Shown: positions 1 through 8,195, counted from the first letter of the stretch. The stretch: 64,000 nt of DNA from Nonomuraea sp. SBT364 (GCF_001083785.1 NZ_LAVL01000031.1:1-64000), one strand, 5' to 3'. Program-made: numbers and translations. The notes: generated by a model not told the origin, from the sequence alone.

Positions 1-1
1 G

Positions 2-109
2 AAGAGCTGGAAGATTCTTCGGAAGCTACGGTGCTGTCCTTCCAAGGCCGGGCACCTGTGCAAGGCCATCGCCGTCCTCCAGAACCACCGCGTTGCGCAG
101 GCGGCATGA
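2..109 (+). pseudogene. C-terminal tail of an IS5-family-type transposase, cut by the window edge
   Basis: Reading from base 2 gives 35 residues with no start, ending in TGA at 107-109. The piece contains WKILRKLRCCPSKAGHL followed by KAIAVLQ. That is the conserved extreme C-terminus of actinomycete DDE transposases of the IS5 group (short form: LRKLRCCPWRAG, then KAI.VLQ). The catalytic part would lie left of base 1, so whether the copy is whole cannot be judged. No terminal inverted repeat could be confirmed. It sits beside integrase and tRNA debris, which marks this end of the window as mobile-element territory. Confidence 0.7.
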
Positions 110-225
110 GGATGAAAAGCGTTCAGTGTATGACCGCGGTGAGAATGCTGCTTGAAACGTTCGTCCGCCAGGGCTGGGATGAAGCTATCCAGTTCGTCGA
201 ACGCCTAGAGGACATGTTTCGCTGA

Positions 226-626
226 AGCGGTAACCGTCCCAGCATGCATCTCACTTACGTCGGCATGTCGCTGGCAAGTGGGGCGGTCGTCGCCGTCGGC
301 CTGCTCGCGCCGCGACGTCGCTGAAGTCCCTGGCCTAGGTAATCCTGTCCGACCGACGCTATACGCAAGGAACTGCGACGTCAGACGAACCACAATGCCG
401 ATGTCGGCGAGTCCCATCAGGATCCTGAGCAGCGAGGTACTTCGGGCAGAAACTTTGCTTTGAGGCGTGCACCAACGCGCCGCGCCACGGCTAGCCGTCT
501 TGCTAACGCGGATGCTAACAACCGCCCTGGACAACCCTGGATGCTCCTGGAGCGAGAACGCTCCAGGAGAGGCTCTAAGTAGGCGTCCATGATGGCGATG
601 GACGTCGGTGGACAATCTCGAAGTCC
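226..626. other. gene-poor stretch inside mobile-element debris
   Basis: No credible coding region is seen over about 400 bases. The open frames on both strands lack recognisable domains and the usual GC-rich third-position pattern. The stretch holds a perfect 11-bp inverted repeat at 544-569 (CTCCTGGAGCG, AGAA loop), which could be a terminator or protein-binding hairpin. It also holds one copy of the direct repeat described separately at 498-521. It ends at the tRNA-like att scar. Confidence 0.5.
498..521 (+). repeat. left copy of a 24-bp direct repeat flanking the att/integrase remnant
   Basis: The copy begins TCTTGCTAACG and ends GCTAACAA. It matches the copy at 1373-1396 at 21 of 24 positions in the same orientation. 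The pair brackets the tRNA-like scar and the integrase fragment. TGCTAAC-type repeats near integrase genes often act as arm-type integrase or excisionase binding sites; that role is inference here. Confidence 0.6.
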
Positions 627-668
627 CTTGTAAACAGAAGGTCAGGGGTTCGATTCCCCTCGTCGGCT
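627..668 (+). other. 3' half of tRNA-Thr(TGT): probable attachment-site (att) scar
   Basis: The stretch reads as the anticodon loop CTTGTAA (627-633, anticodon TGT), the 3' anticodon strand, a variable loop, a full T-arm (644-660: AGGGG, TTCGATT loop, CCCCT) and the 3' acceptor strand CGTCGGCT. The bases 5' of the loop do not pair with the 3' anticodon strand, and no D-arm or 5' acceptor strand precedes it, so it is not a working tRNA. Homology that starts at the anticodon loop and runs to the tRNA 3' end is the usual extent of an att core used by actinomycete tyrosine integrases. The integrase remnant lies about 60 bases further right, as expected next to an att site. Confidence 0.75.
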
Positions 669-729
669 CTGCAACCAGAAGGCCCCTGAACAGGCGTTAT
701 GCCGTCAGGGGCCTTTGGGTTTTCGATCT

Positions 730-1038
730 TCAAGCGGTGCCTTCGGCGTCTTTGGGAGCCACCGGGGGAGCCACCGGGGGCTGTTTCCCCAGGAGAGCGC
801 TGGAGATGGCTTCGGTCGCTGCGCGGCGGTCGCCTTCCAGCAGGTGTCCGTAGACGTCCTTGGTGATCGCGATGCCGGCATGGCCAAGGACCTCGGACAC
901 CACATGCAGGGGAGTGCCCTGGGCGAGCATGAGCGACGCACCGGAGTGGCGTAGCTCGTGCGGGTGCCAGTGGCCGAGGCCGGCCTTTCTGGCCAGCCGG
1001 GAGAACGGAACGCGTGTACGCGGAGCATCTCGCTGCAC
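730..1038 (-). pseudogene. C-terminal fragment of a tyrosine recombinase/integrase
   Basis: The reverse-strand frame ending at 730 shows the catalytic end of a phage-type integrase. It has HELRHSG (box II His-x-x-Arg), then LGHAG (second catalytic His) and TKDVYGHL with the nucleophilic tyrosine. It finishes with a Pro-rich tail encoded by two copies of GGAGCCACCGGG. Only about 100 residues resemble an integrase, against roughly 370-400 for a full enzyme. Upstream of about 1038 the frame continues as unrelated sequence, so the N-terminal and core-binding domains are gone. The C-terminus points toward the tRNA-Thr scar at 627-668, the normal int-att arrangement of integrative elements. It cannot be active alone. 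Confidence 0.75.
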
Positions 1039-1166
1039 CAGGAGGCGCGGCTGCGATGGTGTTCGCTGAGAGAACCAGATCATGCATATGCGGAGTCTGG
1101 CAGTCCCCTGTGACAACTGGTGGCCGAGAGTCGATACGTGGATCTCCACGGGAACAGGGTGGCGTC

Positions 1167-1364
1167 TCAATGGCTGCCCCGTGACACCTGCTCTTCTGCC
1201 GCCTCCAGCCAACGCCGATACCAACGCCCGACCCCGAGCGGATTTCCATCGTCGTCGCAGAGCGGCCAGAATCCACAGTCGCCGGCGGTGTCGTCAGCCC
1301 ACATCCCGAAATCGGCGTTGACGTTTTCCGGCGGGAAGCCCCGGGCGCCACAAGGAGGCCACAA
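1167..1364 (-). pseudogene. short uncharacterised ORF fragment (Trp/Asp-rich)
   Basis: A 65-residue frame contains NADFGMWADDTAGDCGFWPL followed by a stretch ending in GRWYRRWLEAAEEQ. The composition looks like genuine protein, possibly the C-terminal end of a small SUKH-like or immunity-type protein. No family can be named, and an in-frame stop lies directly upstream. It overlaps the rearranged 5' side of the integrase remnant. Treated as a probable gene fragment left by recombination. Confidence 0.2.
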
Positions 1365-1372
1365 TCAACCGA

Positions 1373-1396
1373 TCTTGCTAACGGCGATGCTGACAA
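1373..1396 (+). repeat. right copy of the 24-bp direct repeat
   Basis: The copy begins TCTTGCTAACG and ends GCTGACAA; 21 of 24 positions match the copy at 498-521. It lies just outside the fragment-filled zone and 56 bases before the 3' end of the VOC gene. It may mark the edge of the decayed element. Confidence 0.6.
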
Positions 1397-1451
1397 GGTC
1401 CATGGACTCCGACGCACACCCCTGAAAGGGGATCAAACTCGGGAAGGCGCG

Positions 1452-1826
1452 TCAGGGCTCGGTGATGGAGAAGGCGTTGCCGTCGGGGTCGCGGAAGGCG
1501 AACATCGGCGGCACGCCCGGCCATGCGAGGATCTCGTCCGTGTCGACGCCGGCGGCCGTGAGGGCGGTGTGCGCCGCCGCCGCGTCATCGGCGGTGAACC
1601 GGATCATGATGTGGCCGCGCGTGACGTCCGAGGTGACGTGGTCCAGCGTGACGACCACGTCGTCGCTGCCGGGTGCGAGCTCGATCCACCGCCCGGCCGG
1701 GATCGGACCGTCGCGTACGACGGTGAAGCCGAGCGTGTCGACGTAGAACCGCAGCGCCTGCTCCTGGTCGGTGACGGGCACGCTGACGGTGCGGATGCCG
1801 GTGATGACCTTTGCCGGCGCGGTCAT
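1452..1826 (-). CDS. VOC-family (glyoxalase/bleomycin-resistance-like) protein
   Basis: A 124-residue single VOC-domain protein. The N-terminal beta strand ([20 protein letters not shown]) and the C-terminal strand with [14 protein letters not shown] are typical of the family, which forms paired beta-alpha-beta-beta-beta modules and usually works as a dimer. The DPDGN motif and the glutamate near the C-terminus are a common metal-ligand region. Substrate unknown; relatives include dioxygenases, glyoxalases and drug-binding proteins. The start overlaps the stop of the DUF1905 gene by 4 nt, so it is the third gene of a coupled operon run by the ArsR-type regulator. Confidence 0.9.
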   Translation of the reverse strand: MTAPAKVITGIRTVSVPVTDQEQALRFYVDTLGFTVVRDGPIPAGRWIELAPGSDDVVVTLDHVTSDVTRGHIMIRFTADDAAAAHTALTAAGVDTDEILAWPGVPPMFAFRDPDGNAFSITEP

Positions 1827-2125
1827 CGTGCGATCCGGTCGTCGAGGGTGACGGTGACGGTGTCGCCGGCCTGCTTGCCGATGCGGGCGCGGGTGCCGGC
1901 GGTGAACGCGAGCTTGTGCGTGCCGTCGCCGAGCGCCATGAACGAGCCCCGGAACGGCTCGCCGTCGACGCGGCCCTGCACCTTCACCAGGCCGCGGGTG
2001 CCGAAGAACTCGGCCGAGCCGGGCATCACGACATAGGTCCAGCCGCCCTTGTTCGGGCTCTTGCGCAGCGTCGCGGTGAACGTCTTGTCCAGTTTCGCGC
2101 CGGGGGTGGTGTGTCGTGCGGTCAT
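1823..2125 (-). CDS. DUF1905 family protein
   Basis: A 100-residue small beta-rich protein. Residues about 13-95 match the DUF1905 pattern (F.ATL.K....[25 protein letters not shown], then a GDGTH..A.. segment). The family is widespread in actinomycetes, often beside SRPBCC or VOC proteins, and has no established reaction. The start at 2125 has a strong ribosome-binding site (GGAGGAGAACC) just upstream. It overlaps the regulator's stop and the VOC start by 4 nt each, so all three genes are translationally coupled. Confidence 0.85.
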   Translation of the reverse strand: MTARHTTPGAKLDKTFTATLRKSPNKGGWTYVVMPGSAEFFGTRGLVKVQGRVDGEPFRGSFMALGDGTHKLAFTAGTRARIGKQAGDTVTVTLDDRIAR

Positions 2126-2883
2126 GATGGTTCTCCTCCGTACATGAGTGAGCCGGGGGTGGTGAGTTCCGTGCCGGTCTCCAGCCAGGTCTTGAGCCCG
2201 GAAAGGACCATCGGCCAGCCGCCGTAGAGGTGCTCGTCGGCGTCGACGGCGAGTTGGTCGTGCCTGACGACGAGCCGGCAACTGTCGCCGACCTGCTCGA
2301 TCTGCCACGTCACCCGGCTGGTGCCCTGGGCGGCGATGTCGTCGTCCCAAATGGCGTGGTAGGTCTGCACGAGCCGCCAGGGCGGGTCGACCTCGAGGTT
2401 CTCGCCCTCGACCAAGCCGCCGGCCCTGTCGTGGGCGATCCGGTAGGCGGAGCCGGTGGTCCAGTCCGATTCCACGCGCGCGCCGAACTGGAACCGTGCC
2501 CGCGTCTTCGGATCGGTGATCGCCTGCCACAGCCGCTGCGGCGTGGTGCGGATGAAGATCTCGAACACCTTCTCCACGCGTGCCTCCAGATCTCGCTTCA
2601 GGTCGACGAGGCCGGCAGCCCACGTCTCGGTGTACTTGCTTACCCAGCGGTCGTGGATGAGGCGGATCGGCACGGGGTTCAGGAAGTGCAGCTTCTCCCT
2701 GCCCCGCCGCTCCGGCACGACCAGGCCGGCCTCCTCGAGCAGACGCAGGTGCTTGGCCACGGCGACCCTCGTCATCGCGAACCGGCTCGCCAACGCGTTG
2801 AGCGACTGCCCGTCCCGCCGGAACAGCTCGTCGAGCAGCTCCCGGCGGGTCGGATCGGCCAACGCCTTGAACGCCAGTTCCAT
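2122..2883 (-). CDS. ArsR-type HTH regulator fused to an SRPBCC (AHSA1-like) domain
   Basis: The 253-residue product has two parts. Residues 1-90 are an ArsR winged helix ([20 protein letters not shown], recognition region [19 protein letters not shown]). Residues about 105-245 are an SRPBCC/AHSA1 ligand-binding barrel ([20 protein letters not shown], then a Trp-rich C-terminal helix). Such fusions are known in actinomycetes as ligand-sensing repressors. The inner ATG at 2883 is preferred over the upstream ATG at 2904, because the 16-bp palindrome at 2897-2912 would otherwise overlap the coding start. The palindrome 14 nt upstream of the chosen start suggests autoregulation. The ligand is unknown. 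Confidence 0.9.
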   Translation of the reverse strand: MELAFKALADPTRRELLDELFRRDGQSLNALASRFAMTRVAVAKHLRLLEEAGLVVPERRGREKLHFLNPVPIRLIHDRWVSKYTETWAAGLVDLKRDLEARVEKVFEIFIRTTPQRLWQAITDPKTRARFQFGARVESDWTTGSAYRIAHDRAGGLVEGENLEVDPPWRLVQTYHAIWDDDIAAQGTSRVTWQIEQVGDSCRLVVRHDQLAVDADEHLYGGWPMVLSGLKTWLETGTELTTPGSLMYGGEPS

Positions 2884-2896
2884 GCGGCCAATATAG

Positions 2897-2912
2897 GAAA
2901 CCATTTGGTTTC
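2897..2912. promoter_or_regulatory. palindromic operator of the ArsR-SRPBCC operon
   Basis: GAAACCA-TT-TGGTTTC is a perfect 7-bp inverted repeat with a 2-bp spacer, just upstream of the regulator start. It is AT-rich against a GC-rich background and includes or abuts the likely -10 region. A CCAAATGG-type core is common upstream of ArsR-SRPBCC genes, so autorepression is the likely use. Confidence 0.7.
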
Positions 2913-3046
2913 ATGTCAACCGCTCCGGGACGGACGGCCAGGGGCCACGACCGGTCGCTCGCAGAAGGATCCGAGAGGGCAACCCGCGGTTCGCGGTCGT
3001 CCCGGCTCACGGCCGGGCGGCGGTCGAGGCTCGTGCGGCACAGCGC

Positions 3047-3343
3047 GTGGCAATGGCTCCGGTAGAGGAAATCGGCCTGTTGATCGATGGTGCGGAGATT
3101 CTGAGGAGTGCCCAGGCCGAGGTGGCCGTGGGCGCGGGGAGCTATGGGCAGGTCGTCCAGGTTCCGGAGGAGCGGTGGGGGATCCATGAGGGCGTCGCCG
3201 AGCTGGTGGACGGTGAGTTCGCCCGGCAGCTCGCCGAGCAGGAGGAATGGCCCGAGGTCACCGACTGCGACAGGCTGACGGCCGCCTTCCGCGACCTCGA
3301 CGTGGCGGGCGTCAAGGGACGTGAGCAGCACCAGCCGCGCTGA
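3047..3343 (+). pseudogene. truncated DUF6891-like protein fragment
   Basis: A 98-residue frame whose second half resembles the N-terminal domain of DUF6891 proteins: an acidic helix ([20 protein letters not shown]) followed by [18 protein letters not shown]. In that family the aspartate/leucine segment is followed by a CC..CG motif and a much longer chain. Here the chain stops after GREQHQPR, and no other frame restores the continuation. It is therefore probably a remnant. The assignment rests on motif memory only. Confidence 0.35.
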
Positions 3344-3435
3344 CGAAACGCGAAACCACCTGCACGTGGACGATTCGCGAACGGCTCGGGCAGACGGACG
3401 GGGTCCTGAGGAGAGGCAATCTCTGCAACCCGGCG

Positions 3436-3800
3436 ATGGCCCAGCCCGGGGGCGTCGTCTCCCGTTGCGGTGAGCTGCGCGTCCGCGTCGACGACTTCGG
3501 CAGCCGCGACCGCCGCCGGGAGAGGAAGACCGTGTTCGCAGCTCGGGCCGAACGCTTCGCCGAGGACGGGCCCGTTCACCGCCTCACGGGCATCGGGACC
3601 GGGCGTTCGCGTTCGGCGACCAGGTGCACGTCCTGGCCGGCGGCTACATCGTCCTCCTCAGCTACGACGGCGCGAACATCGGCGGTGGCGTCCGCGACGC
3701 CCCCGGTTGTCAGGTGCCGGACCGGGACGAAGCCGCGCTGCGTAAGTCTCTCGTCCAGATCGCCGGGACTTTCGTGCCGGGCCTTTCCGTCGGTGATTGA
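3436..3800 (+). pseudogene. frameshifted remnant of a hypothetical (DUF3558-like?) protein
   Basis: One forward frame carries a plausible protein segment ([20 protein letters not shown], then [14 protein letters not shown]) up to about 3597. From about 3603 a different forward frame continues with a coherent beta-rich end (FGDQVHVLAGGYIVLLSYDG, ending in FVPGLSVGD and TGA at 3798-3800). The two halves read like one protein broken by a frameshift near 3600. There is no convincing start or ribosome-binding site. The end resembles the tail of small actinomycete lipoproteins such as DUF3558, but this is not secure. Confidence 0.35.
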
Positions 3801-3873
3801 AGTACCGACGCAGAAATTCATCGGCCCGCGTCGGCGGATGGAATGTCGGTGGGGGCGGATATCGTCACGCGGC

Positions 3874-4407
3874 ATGAGTGTCCAATACGGATGGTCCGGC
3901 CTCTTCCCGCCTGAGGTAACGGCGGAGGAATGGCCTGATCACCCGCAGTTGGGTCCGGAGTACGGTCTCCACCCGCCGGCGAGTGAGGCGGCGGTCGGCC
4001 GGCTCGAAGAGCGGCTGGGCATGAGCCTGCCGCCGAGTTATCGCAGCTTCCTCCTGTTCGCCGACGGCTGGGGCGTCGACGAGTATTCACTGCGGCCGGT
4101 CGCGGAAGTCGGCCGGCTCCGTGACCTCGAACCCTGGATCGTGGAGTGCTGGTCAGCAGATGCGGGCTGGAGCGTGCCTGATGACCTCTACTTCGTCTAT
4201 GGGAAGGAACAGGACTGCGTTCATCTGAGGGTTGAGTATCTGCCAGCCACCCTGCTGATCGGGCACTGGGACGACGGGGTATTCCTGCTCAACCCCGAGG
4301 TCATGACACCTGACGGCGAGTGGGAGGCCTGGTATCTCGCGCCTTGGCTGGCCGGTGCCGATCGCCACCGGTCCTTCTGGGAACTGATGAAAAGTCAGTT
4401 GAGTTAG
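3874..4407 (+). CDS. SMI1/KNR4 (SUKH-type) family protein
   Basis: The 177-residue protein contains the SUKH core: GRLEERLGMSLPPSYRSFLLFADGWGV near residues 40-68, and later strands ending in a Trp-rich C-terminal segment. SUKH proteins are often immunity proteins for polymorphic toxins, but many free-standing copies exist. No toxin gene is adjacent, so an orphan immunity role is only a possibility. The ATG at 3874 is chosen because upstream codons in the same frame belong to the decayed gene. The gene sits between the pseudogene region and a membrane-protein gene. Confidence 0.75.
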   Translation: MSVQYGWSGLFPPEVTAEEWPDHPQLGPEYGLHPPASEAAVGRLEERLGMSLPPSYRSFLLFADGWGVDEYSLRPVAEVGRLRDLEPWIVECWSADAGWSVPDDLYFVYGKEQDCVHLRVEYLPATLLIGHWDDGVFLLNPEVMTPDGEWEAWYLAPWLAGADRHRSFWELMKSQLS

Positions 4408-4485
4408 CTCACGCTGACTGAGTTGGGCCGCGACGAGGACGTACGGCGTTGTTCTGAGAAAGGTGGAATACGATCAGGCCTCATT

Positions 4486-6156
4486 GTGCGCTTATATCGT
4501 TCGGCGGCTGCCGCCTCCTTCGTCATCACGCTCGGTGCGATCATTCTCAGCCTTGTGATCGGCACCGCGACACCCGCGTGGCTGGTCACCATGTGGTACC
4601 CGCCGAACGAGGTCGTCGGCGCGTCTCCGCTGGTGCCGGTGCTGGGCGGGCTGCTGCTGGTCGGGCTGGTGAACTCGTGGATGCTGTGGCAGGTGTTGCG
4701 TGGACCCGCGACCACGGACGTGCCGATGCGCCGGGCGGCCTCGTGGCTGCGGCTGGTGCTGTACGCCGACGTGGTGTGGCTGCTGATCCCCTCGTTCCTC
4801 CCCGGCCCGGTCGAGACGGTCGTCGGGCTGGCGCTCTGGGCGTCCGCGCTCGTTCTGCTCACGGTGGTGCTCACCGGGCCGGGCCGGCCCTTCCGGCTGG
4901 CGCTGCTCCTGCTCGGGCTGGCGGAACCGGTCAGGTCGCTGGTGACCGACCTGACGGATGGTTCGCAAATCCTGCGCTTCGTGGTGAGTCCGACCTACCA
5001 GGCGACCGCCGTGGCCGCGAGCGTGGCCGCGTCCGTCGCGATGGTGATGCTCCTGCTCGCCCAGCGGCGCGACGGACGCTGGAGCCGGGTGACGCTGCTC
5101 ATCGGTGCGGGCACGTTCGCGAGCGCGTTCCTGGTGGAGCTGGTGGACAGCCTGACGCGAGGCAGCACGATCGAGTCCATCGCCGAGGCGATGGACGTGC
5201 TCCACTTCGTCTGGCTCGCGCGCACCGCGCACGAACTGAACCGTGAGCCGAGGCGGAAGACGCCGCTGCGGGTGCCCACTGCGGTCACCGCCGGGGCGGC
5301 GACGGTCCTTCTGCTGATCGTCGTCGGGCCCGACAACCCTCCACATCTCACCTACACCTGGCGGACGGATGCGTTCACGGGCTGTTTCGCGTGGTCGGCC
5401 CCGCCGCGCGTCGCGGACATCGCGGTTCATGAGCGCGATCGGGCCTATCTGTGCAGCGTGAACAAGTCGGATCACGAGATTTCGGACCAGGAACTGCTCG
5501 GCAAGGGCAATGTGGCGTGCGCCAGGTTCGCAGCCGGGAAGCCGGTCGGGGCTCGGCCGGCGCTGCTCGCGCTGCTCTGCCCGGAGGTCATTGGGCGGAA
5601 ACATCCGGATCTGTTGGTGTCGTCCGCTCAGATAGCGCAGCAGGAGAAGGAGAAGGAGGACCTCGCGCGCGAACAGCGGGCTCGCGAGGCGCGGGAAGAG
5701 GACGCCCTGTGCCGCGACCCGTGGCCCGCGCTGCGTACGCGAGCCCAGGCGACCGCCTCCTACTACGACTGGGACACCCAGCCCTACGGCATCTACGACG
5801 CGGAAGCCGACACCTCGGCGGACGCGGAGACCATCTGGGATCTGAGATCGATCGACTCCCTCGAAGTCAGCGGCCAGCTGGCCCTGATCTTCACCCCCAG
5901 CCAGGACTGGGCGACCTGCGTCACGGTGAAGGCGCTGCGCTCGACCCCGCCACCTCTGCGACGCAAGGGCTGGGACGAGGTGGTCGAGGCGGACATCGTC
6001 AGCGAATCGGGCCGGCTGGTGATGCAGACGCTGTCGGCGAGCAGGGTGCGATTCCCCGATCTCGCGCGCAGCGGCCCCGGCCGTTACCGGCTGCGGCTGT
6101 ATACGCGGCCGGGCGTGGATCTCATCCTCGTTTATCCGGCCAGGAGGGCCACGTAG
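4486..6156 (+). CDS. multi-pass membrane protein of unknown function with a large C-terminal domain
   Basis: Unrecognised protein of about 556 residues. About eight hydrophobic segments fill residues 1-300 (for example FVITLGAIILSLVIG, VPVLGGLLLVGLV and VAASVAMVMLLLA). They are followed by a non-membrane region with a highly charged coiled-coil stretch (QQEKEKEDLAREQRAREAREE) and a beta-rich end. A GTG at 4486 preceded by AAAGGTGG at 4459-4466 is the preferred start; a TTG at 4423 in frame is possible but lacks a ribosome-binding site. The C-terminal half has several cysteines and may face the outside. No domain could be named. Confidence 0.7.
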   Translation: MRLYRSAAAASFVITLGAIILSLVIGTATPAWLVTMWYPPNEVVGASPLVPVLGGLLLVGLVNSWMLWQVLRGPATTDVPMRRAASWLRLVLYADVVWLLIPSFLPGPVETVVGLALWASALVLLTVVLTGPGRPFRLALLLLGLAEPVRSLVTDLTDGSQILRFVVSPTYQATAVAASVAASVAMVMLLLAQRRDGRWSRVTLLIGAGTFASAFLVELVDSLTRGSTIESIAEAMDVLHFVWLARTAHELNREPRRKTPLRVPTAVTAGAATVLLLIVVGPDNPPHLTYTWRTDAFTGCFAWSAPPRVADIAVHERDRAYLCSVNKSDHEISDQELLGKGNVACARFAAGKPVGARPALLALLCPEVIGRKHPDLLVSSAQIAQQEKEKEDLAREQRAREAREEDALCRDPWPALRTRAQATASYYDWDTQPYGIYDAEADTSADAETIWDLRSIDSLEVSGQLALIFTPSQDWATCVTVKALRSTPPPLRRKGWDEVVEADIVSESGRLVMQTLSASRVRFPDLARSGPGRYRLRLYTRPGVDLILVYPARRAT

Positions 6157-6750
6157 TCAGTTCGCGCTGGTCGAGTGCCACCTCGCCTGGTGGCGGGACA
6201 GGAGGGCCCGGATGGCGGTGCGGATCGGCTCCGTGGGGGATTCGGGGACGCCGGTGGTCAGGGCGGTGAACATGATGCCCAGCACGCTCATTTCGAGCAG
6301 CAGGGCGTCGTCCTGGCTGAACTCGATCCCGGCGGCGTGGCCTTGACGGACGATGAGCCGGCACCGGTCACGCAGGGCGTCGGTCAGCAGCCGCCGCAGC
6401 CGTGGGTTGCGGCTGCTCTCCAGGTGCAGTTCGAACAGTGCCAGCGGATCGTGGCGGTCGTCGGCCAGCATCGTCGTCATGACCCCGACCAGCGCTTCTT
6501 CCAGGTCGGCCGGTGAGATCGGCCGGATGGTGTAGCCGTCCACGCGTTCGCCGAGCCGGCGGGTGATGCGTTCGACGACCCCGTTGAGCAGTGCGTCGCG
6601 GGTGCGGAAGTAGCGCGAGGTGGTGCCGGCCGGCACGGCGGCCGCGGTGTCGACCGCCCGGTGGGTCAGCCCGTGTGACCCCTGCTCGGCCAGCACGGCG
6701 ATGGCCGCGTCCGCGAGGTGGTCGCGGCGCTGCGGATTAGGCGGTGGCAT
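6157..6750 (-). CDS. TetR-family transcriptional regulator
   Basis: A 197-residue TetR protein. The N-terminal HTH is clear (LADAAIAVLAEQGSHGLTHR, then a TTSRYFRTRDALLNGVV recognition helix and following helix), followed by an all-helical ligand domain. The ATG at 6750 is used because GGAGGGG lies 6 nt upstream; an alternative start at 6786 lacks this. Its start lies inside the last codons of the FAD monooxygenase (14-nt overlap), so the two are co-transcribed and the regulator probably controls the monooxygenase. A candidate operator is at 8196-8211. Confidence 0.9.
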   Translation of the reverse strand: MPPPNPQRRDHLADAAIAVLAEQGSHGLTHRAVDTAAAVPAGTTSRYFRTRDALLNGVVERITRRLGERVDGYTIRPISPADLEEALVGVMTTMLADDRHDPLALFELHLESSRNPRLRRLLTDALRDRCRLIVRQGHAAGIEFSQDDALLLEMSVLGIMFTALTTGVPESPTEPIRTAIRALLSRHQARWHSTSAN

Positions 6751-8167
6751 GGCGCCCCTCCGGGTCGGTGCGATGTGCCGGGCCACACCATTTCACCAGA
6801 GCCTGTTCGATGCCGTCGCGGTCACCGGCCCAGGCCACGTACCCGTCCGGGCGGATCAGCGCCGCCTCGGGGCCGGTGGCGCGAAGCGGTCTGGCCGGCC
6901 GTACCCGGTTCCGCCGGGAAAGGGGCACCTCCTGGTCGGACAGCAGGACGAACGTGCCCGCGCGCAGCACCTCGTACAGGCGGCCCCGATCCGTCGGGCC
7001 GTCCGCGGCGCGACGGCCGGTCAGCGGGTGGGCGCCCGGTCCGGCGGGCGGGTAGGCGAACTCCAGGCCCGACAGGCTGCCGAGGATGCGGCGGCGTCCC
7101 GGGCCGGTGTGCAGCAGGGCCGCCATGAAGCGCCGGTTGACCTCCAGGCGCAGGCGGGAGCCGCTCAGCACCAGCCCGGTGAGGTGGTCGGTCATGGCCA
7201 GGACGGCGGAGCCGACGGGGTGCCGTTCGGCGTGGTAGGTGTCGAGCAGCCAGGGCGGGGCCCAGCCGCGCAGGTCGGCGGCGAGCTTCCAGCCCAGGTT
7301 GACGGCGTCCTGGATGCCGGTGTTCATGCCCTGGCCGCCGATGGGCGAGTTCACGTGGGCGGCGTCGCCGACCAGGAAGACCCGTCCCGATCGGTAGCTG
7401 CGGGCCTGGCGGCGTTCGGCGGTGAAGCGGGAGAACCAGCGCGGCTCGCTCATGCCGTAGTCGGTGCCGGCGATCCGCCGGAACGCCTCGCGAATCCGGG
7501 CGAACTCCGCGTCGTCCCGCTCTTCGCGCAGCCACGCGCCCACCCGGAACCAGCCGTCACCGAACGGCAGCGTCACCACCACGCCCTCCGTGCCGACCTG
7601 GGTGATGGGTGGCGGCTCGGAGGCCGGGATGCGGACGTCGGCCAGGAGCATGGGCAGGCTGTACGCGTCACCGGCGAAGCCCACGTCCACCAGGTCGCGG
7701 ACGGTGCTGTGGGCGCCGTCGGCGCCGACGACGTACTGGGCGGCCAGCTCCGTACCGTCTTCGAGCCTGAGGCGCACGGATTCGGCGTCCTGCGTGAGGT
7801 CGACGACGCGGGCGTGGTGGCGGATGTCCACGCCCAGGTCGGTGGCGCGTCGCCGGAGGAGCTTCTCGGTGCCGTTCTGGGGCACGAGGAGCAGCATCGG
7901 GTAGCGCGTGTCGAGCCGGCCGAAGTCCACCCGTGAGGCGTAGGCGGGATACACCGTTCTGAGAGGGTTGCCCCGGGCGACCAGTTCGTCGGCCATGCCC
8001 CTGGCGTCGAGCACCTCCAGGGCCCGGGCGTGCAGGCCGAAGGCTCGGGTGACGGTGGATTCGCCGCCGCGCCTGTCGACGACGGTGCAGGAGATTCCGG
8101 CCAACGCCAGCTCGCAGGCGGTCATGAGGCCGGCGGGGCCGGCTCCCACGATGATCACGTCGTTCAT
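6737..8167 (-). CDS. class A FAD-dependent aromatic monooxygenase
   Basis: A 476-residue flavoprotein monooxygenase. Visible motifs are the FAD-binding GAGPAGLMTACELALAG near the N-terminus, the DG motif VGADGAHSTVR near residue 155, and the GD motif GRVFLVGDAAHVNSPIGGQG near residue 280. Relatives hydroxylate polyketide phenols, aromatic drugs and, in some cases, rifamycins using NAD(P)H and O2; the substrate here cannot be read from sequence. The ATG at 8167 is preferred (CGGAG 8 nt upstream) over 8173. It forms an operon with the downstream TetR gene. Confidence 0.9.
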   Translation of the reverse strand: MNDVIIVGAGPAGLMTACELALAGISCTVVDRRGGESTVTRAFGLHARALEVLDARGMADELVARGNPLRTVYPAYASRVDFGRLDTRYPMLLLVPQNGTEKLLRRRATDLGVDIRHHARVVDLTQDAESVRLRLEDGTELAAQYVVGADGAHSTVRDLVDVGFAGDAYSLPMLLADVRIPASEPPPITQVGTEGVVVTLPFGDGWFRVGAWLREERDDAEFARIREAFRRIAGTDYGMSEPRWFSRFTAERRQARSYRSGRVFLVGDAAHVNSPIGGQGMNTGIQDAVNLGWKLAADLRGWAPPWLLDTYHAERHPVGSAVLAMTDHLTGLVLSGSRLRLEVNRRFMAALLHTGPGRRRILGSLSGLEFAYPPAGPGAHPLTGRRAADGPTDRGRLYEVLRAGTFVLLSDQEVPLSRRNRVRPARPLRATGPEAALIRPDGYVAWAGDRDGIEQALVKWCGPAHRTDPEGRHATA

Positions 8168-8195
8168 CGGCATACTCCGTTCGCTACATCTGTAT

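Noticed and set aside
106-225. A 39-codon ORF overlapping the transposase stop codon
   Set aside because: The residues (ending GWDEAIQFVERLEDMFR) look plausible, but there is no ribosome-binding site and no context other than IS debris, so it was not called.
627-668. A working tRNA gene
   Set aside because: Only the anticodon loop through acceptor 3' strand is present; the 5' half does not pair, so it is an att scar.
575-1417. A 280-codon reverse ORF across the tRNA scar with GNRTPDLLFTRDFEIVH
   Set aside because: This is the familiar false translation of a tRNA 3' end plus flanking DNA; the integrase remnant uses another frame.
1823-3331. A 502-codon reverse frame joining DUF1905 to upstream sequence
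   Set aside because: Only the final 100 codons match DUF1905 and have their own ribosome-binding site. The upstream part is out of frame with the ArsR-SRPBCC gene and meaningless.
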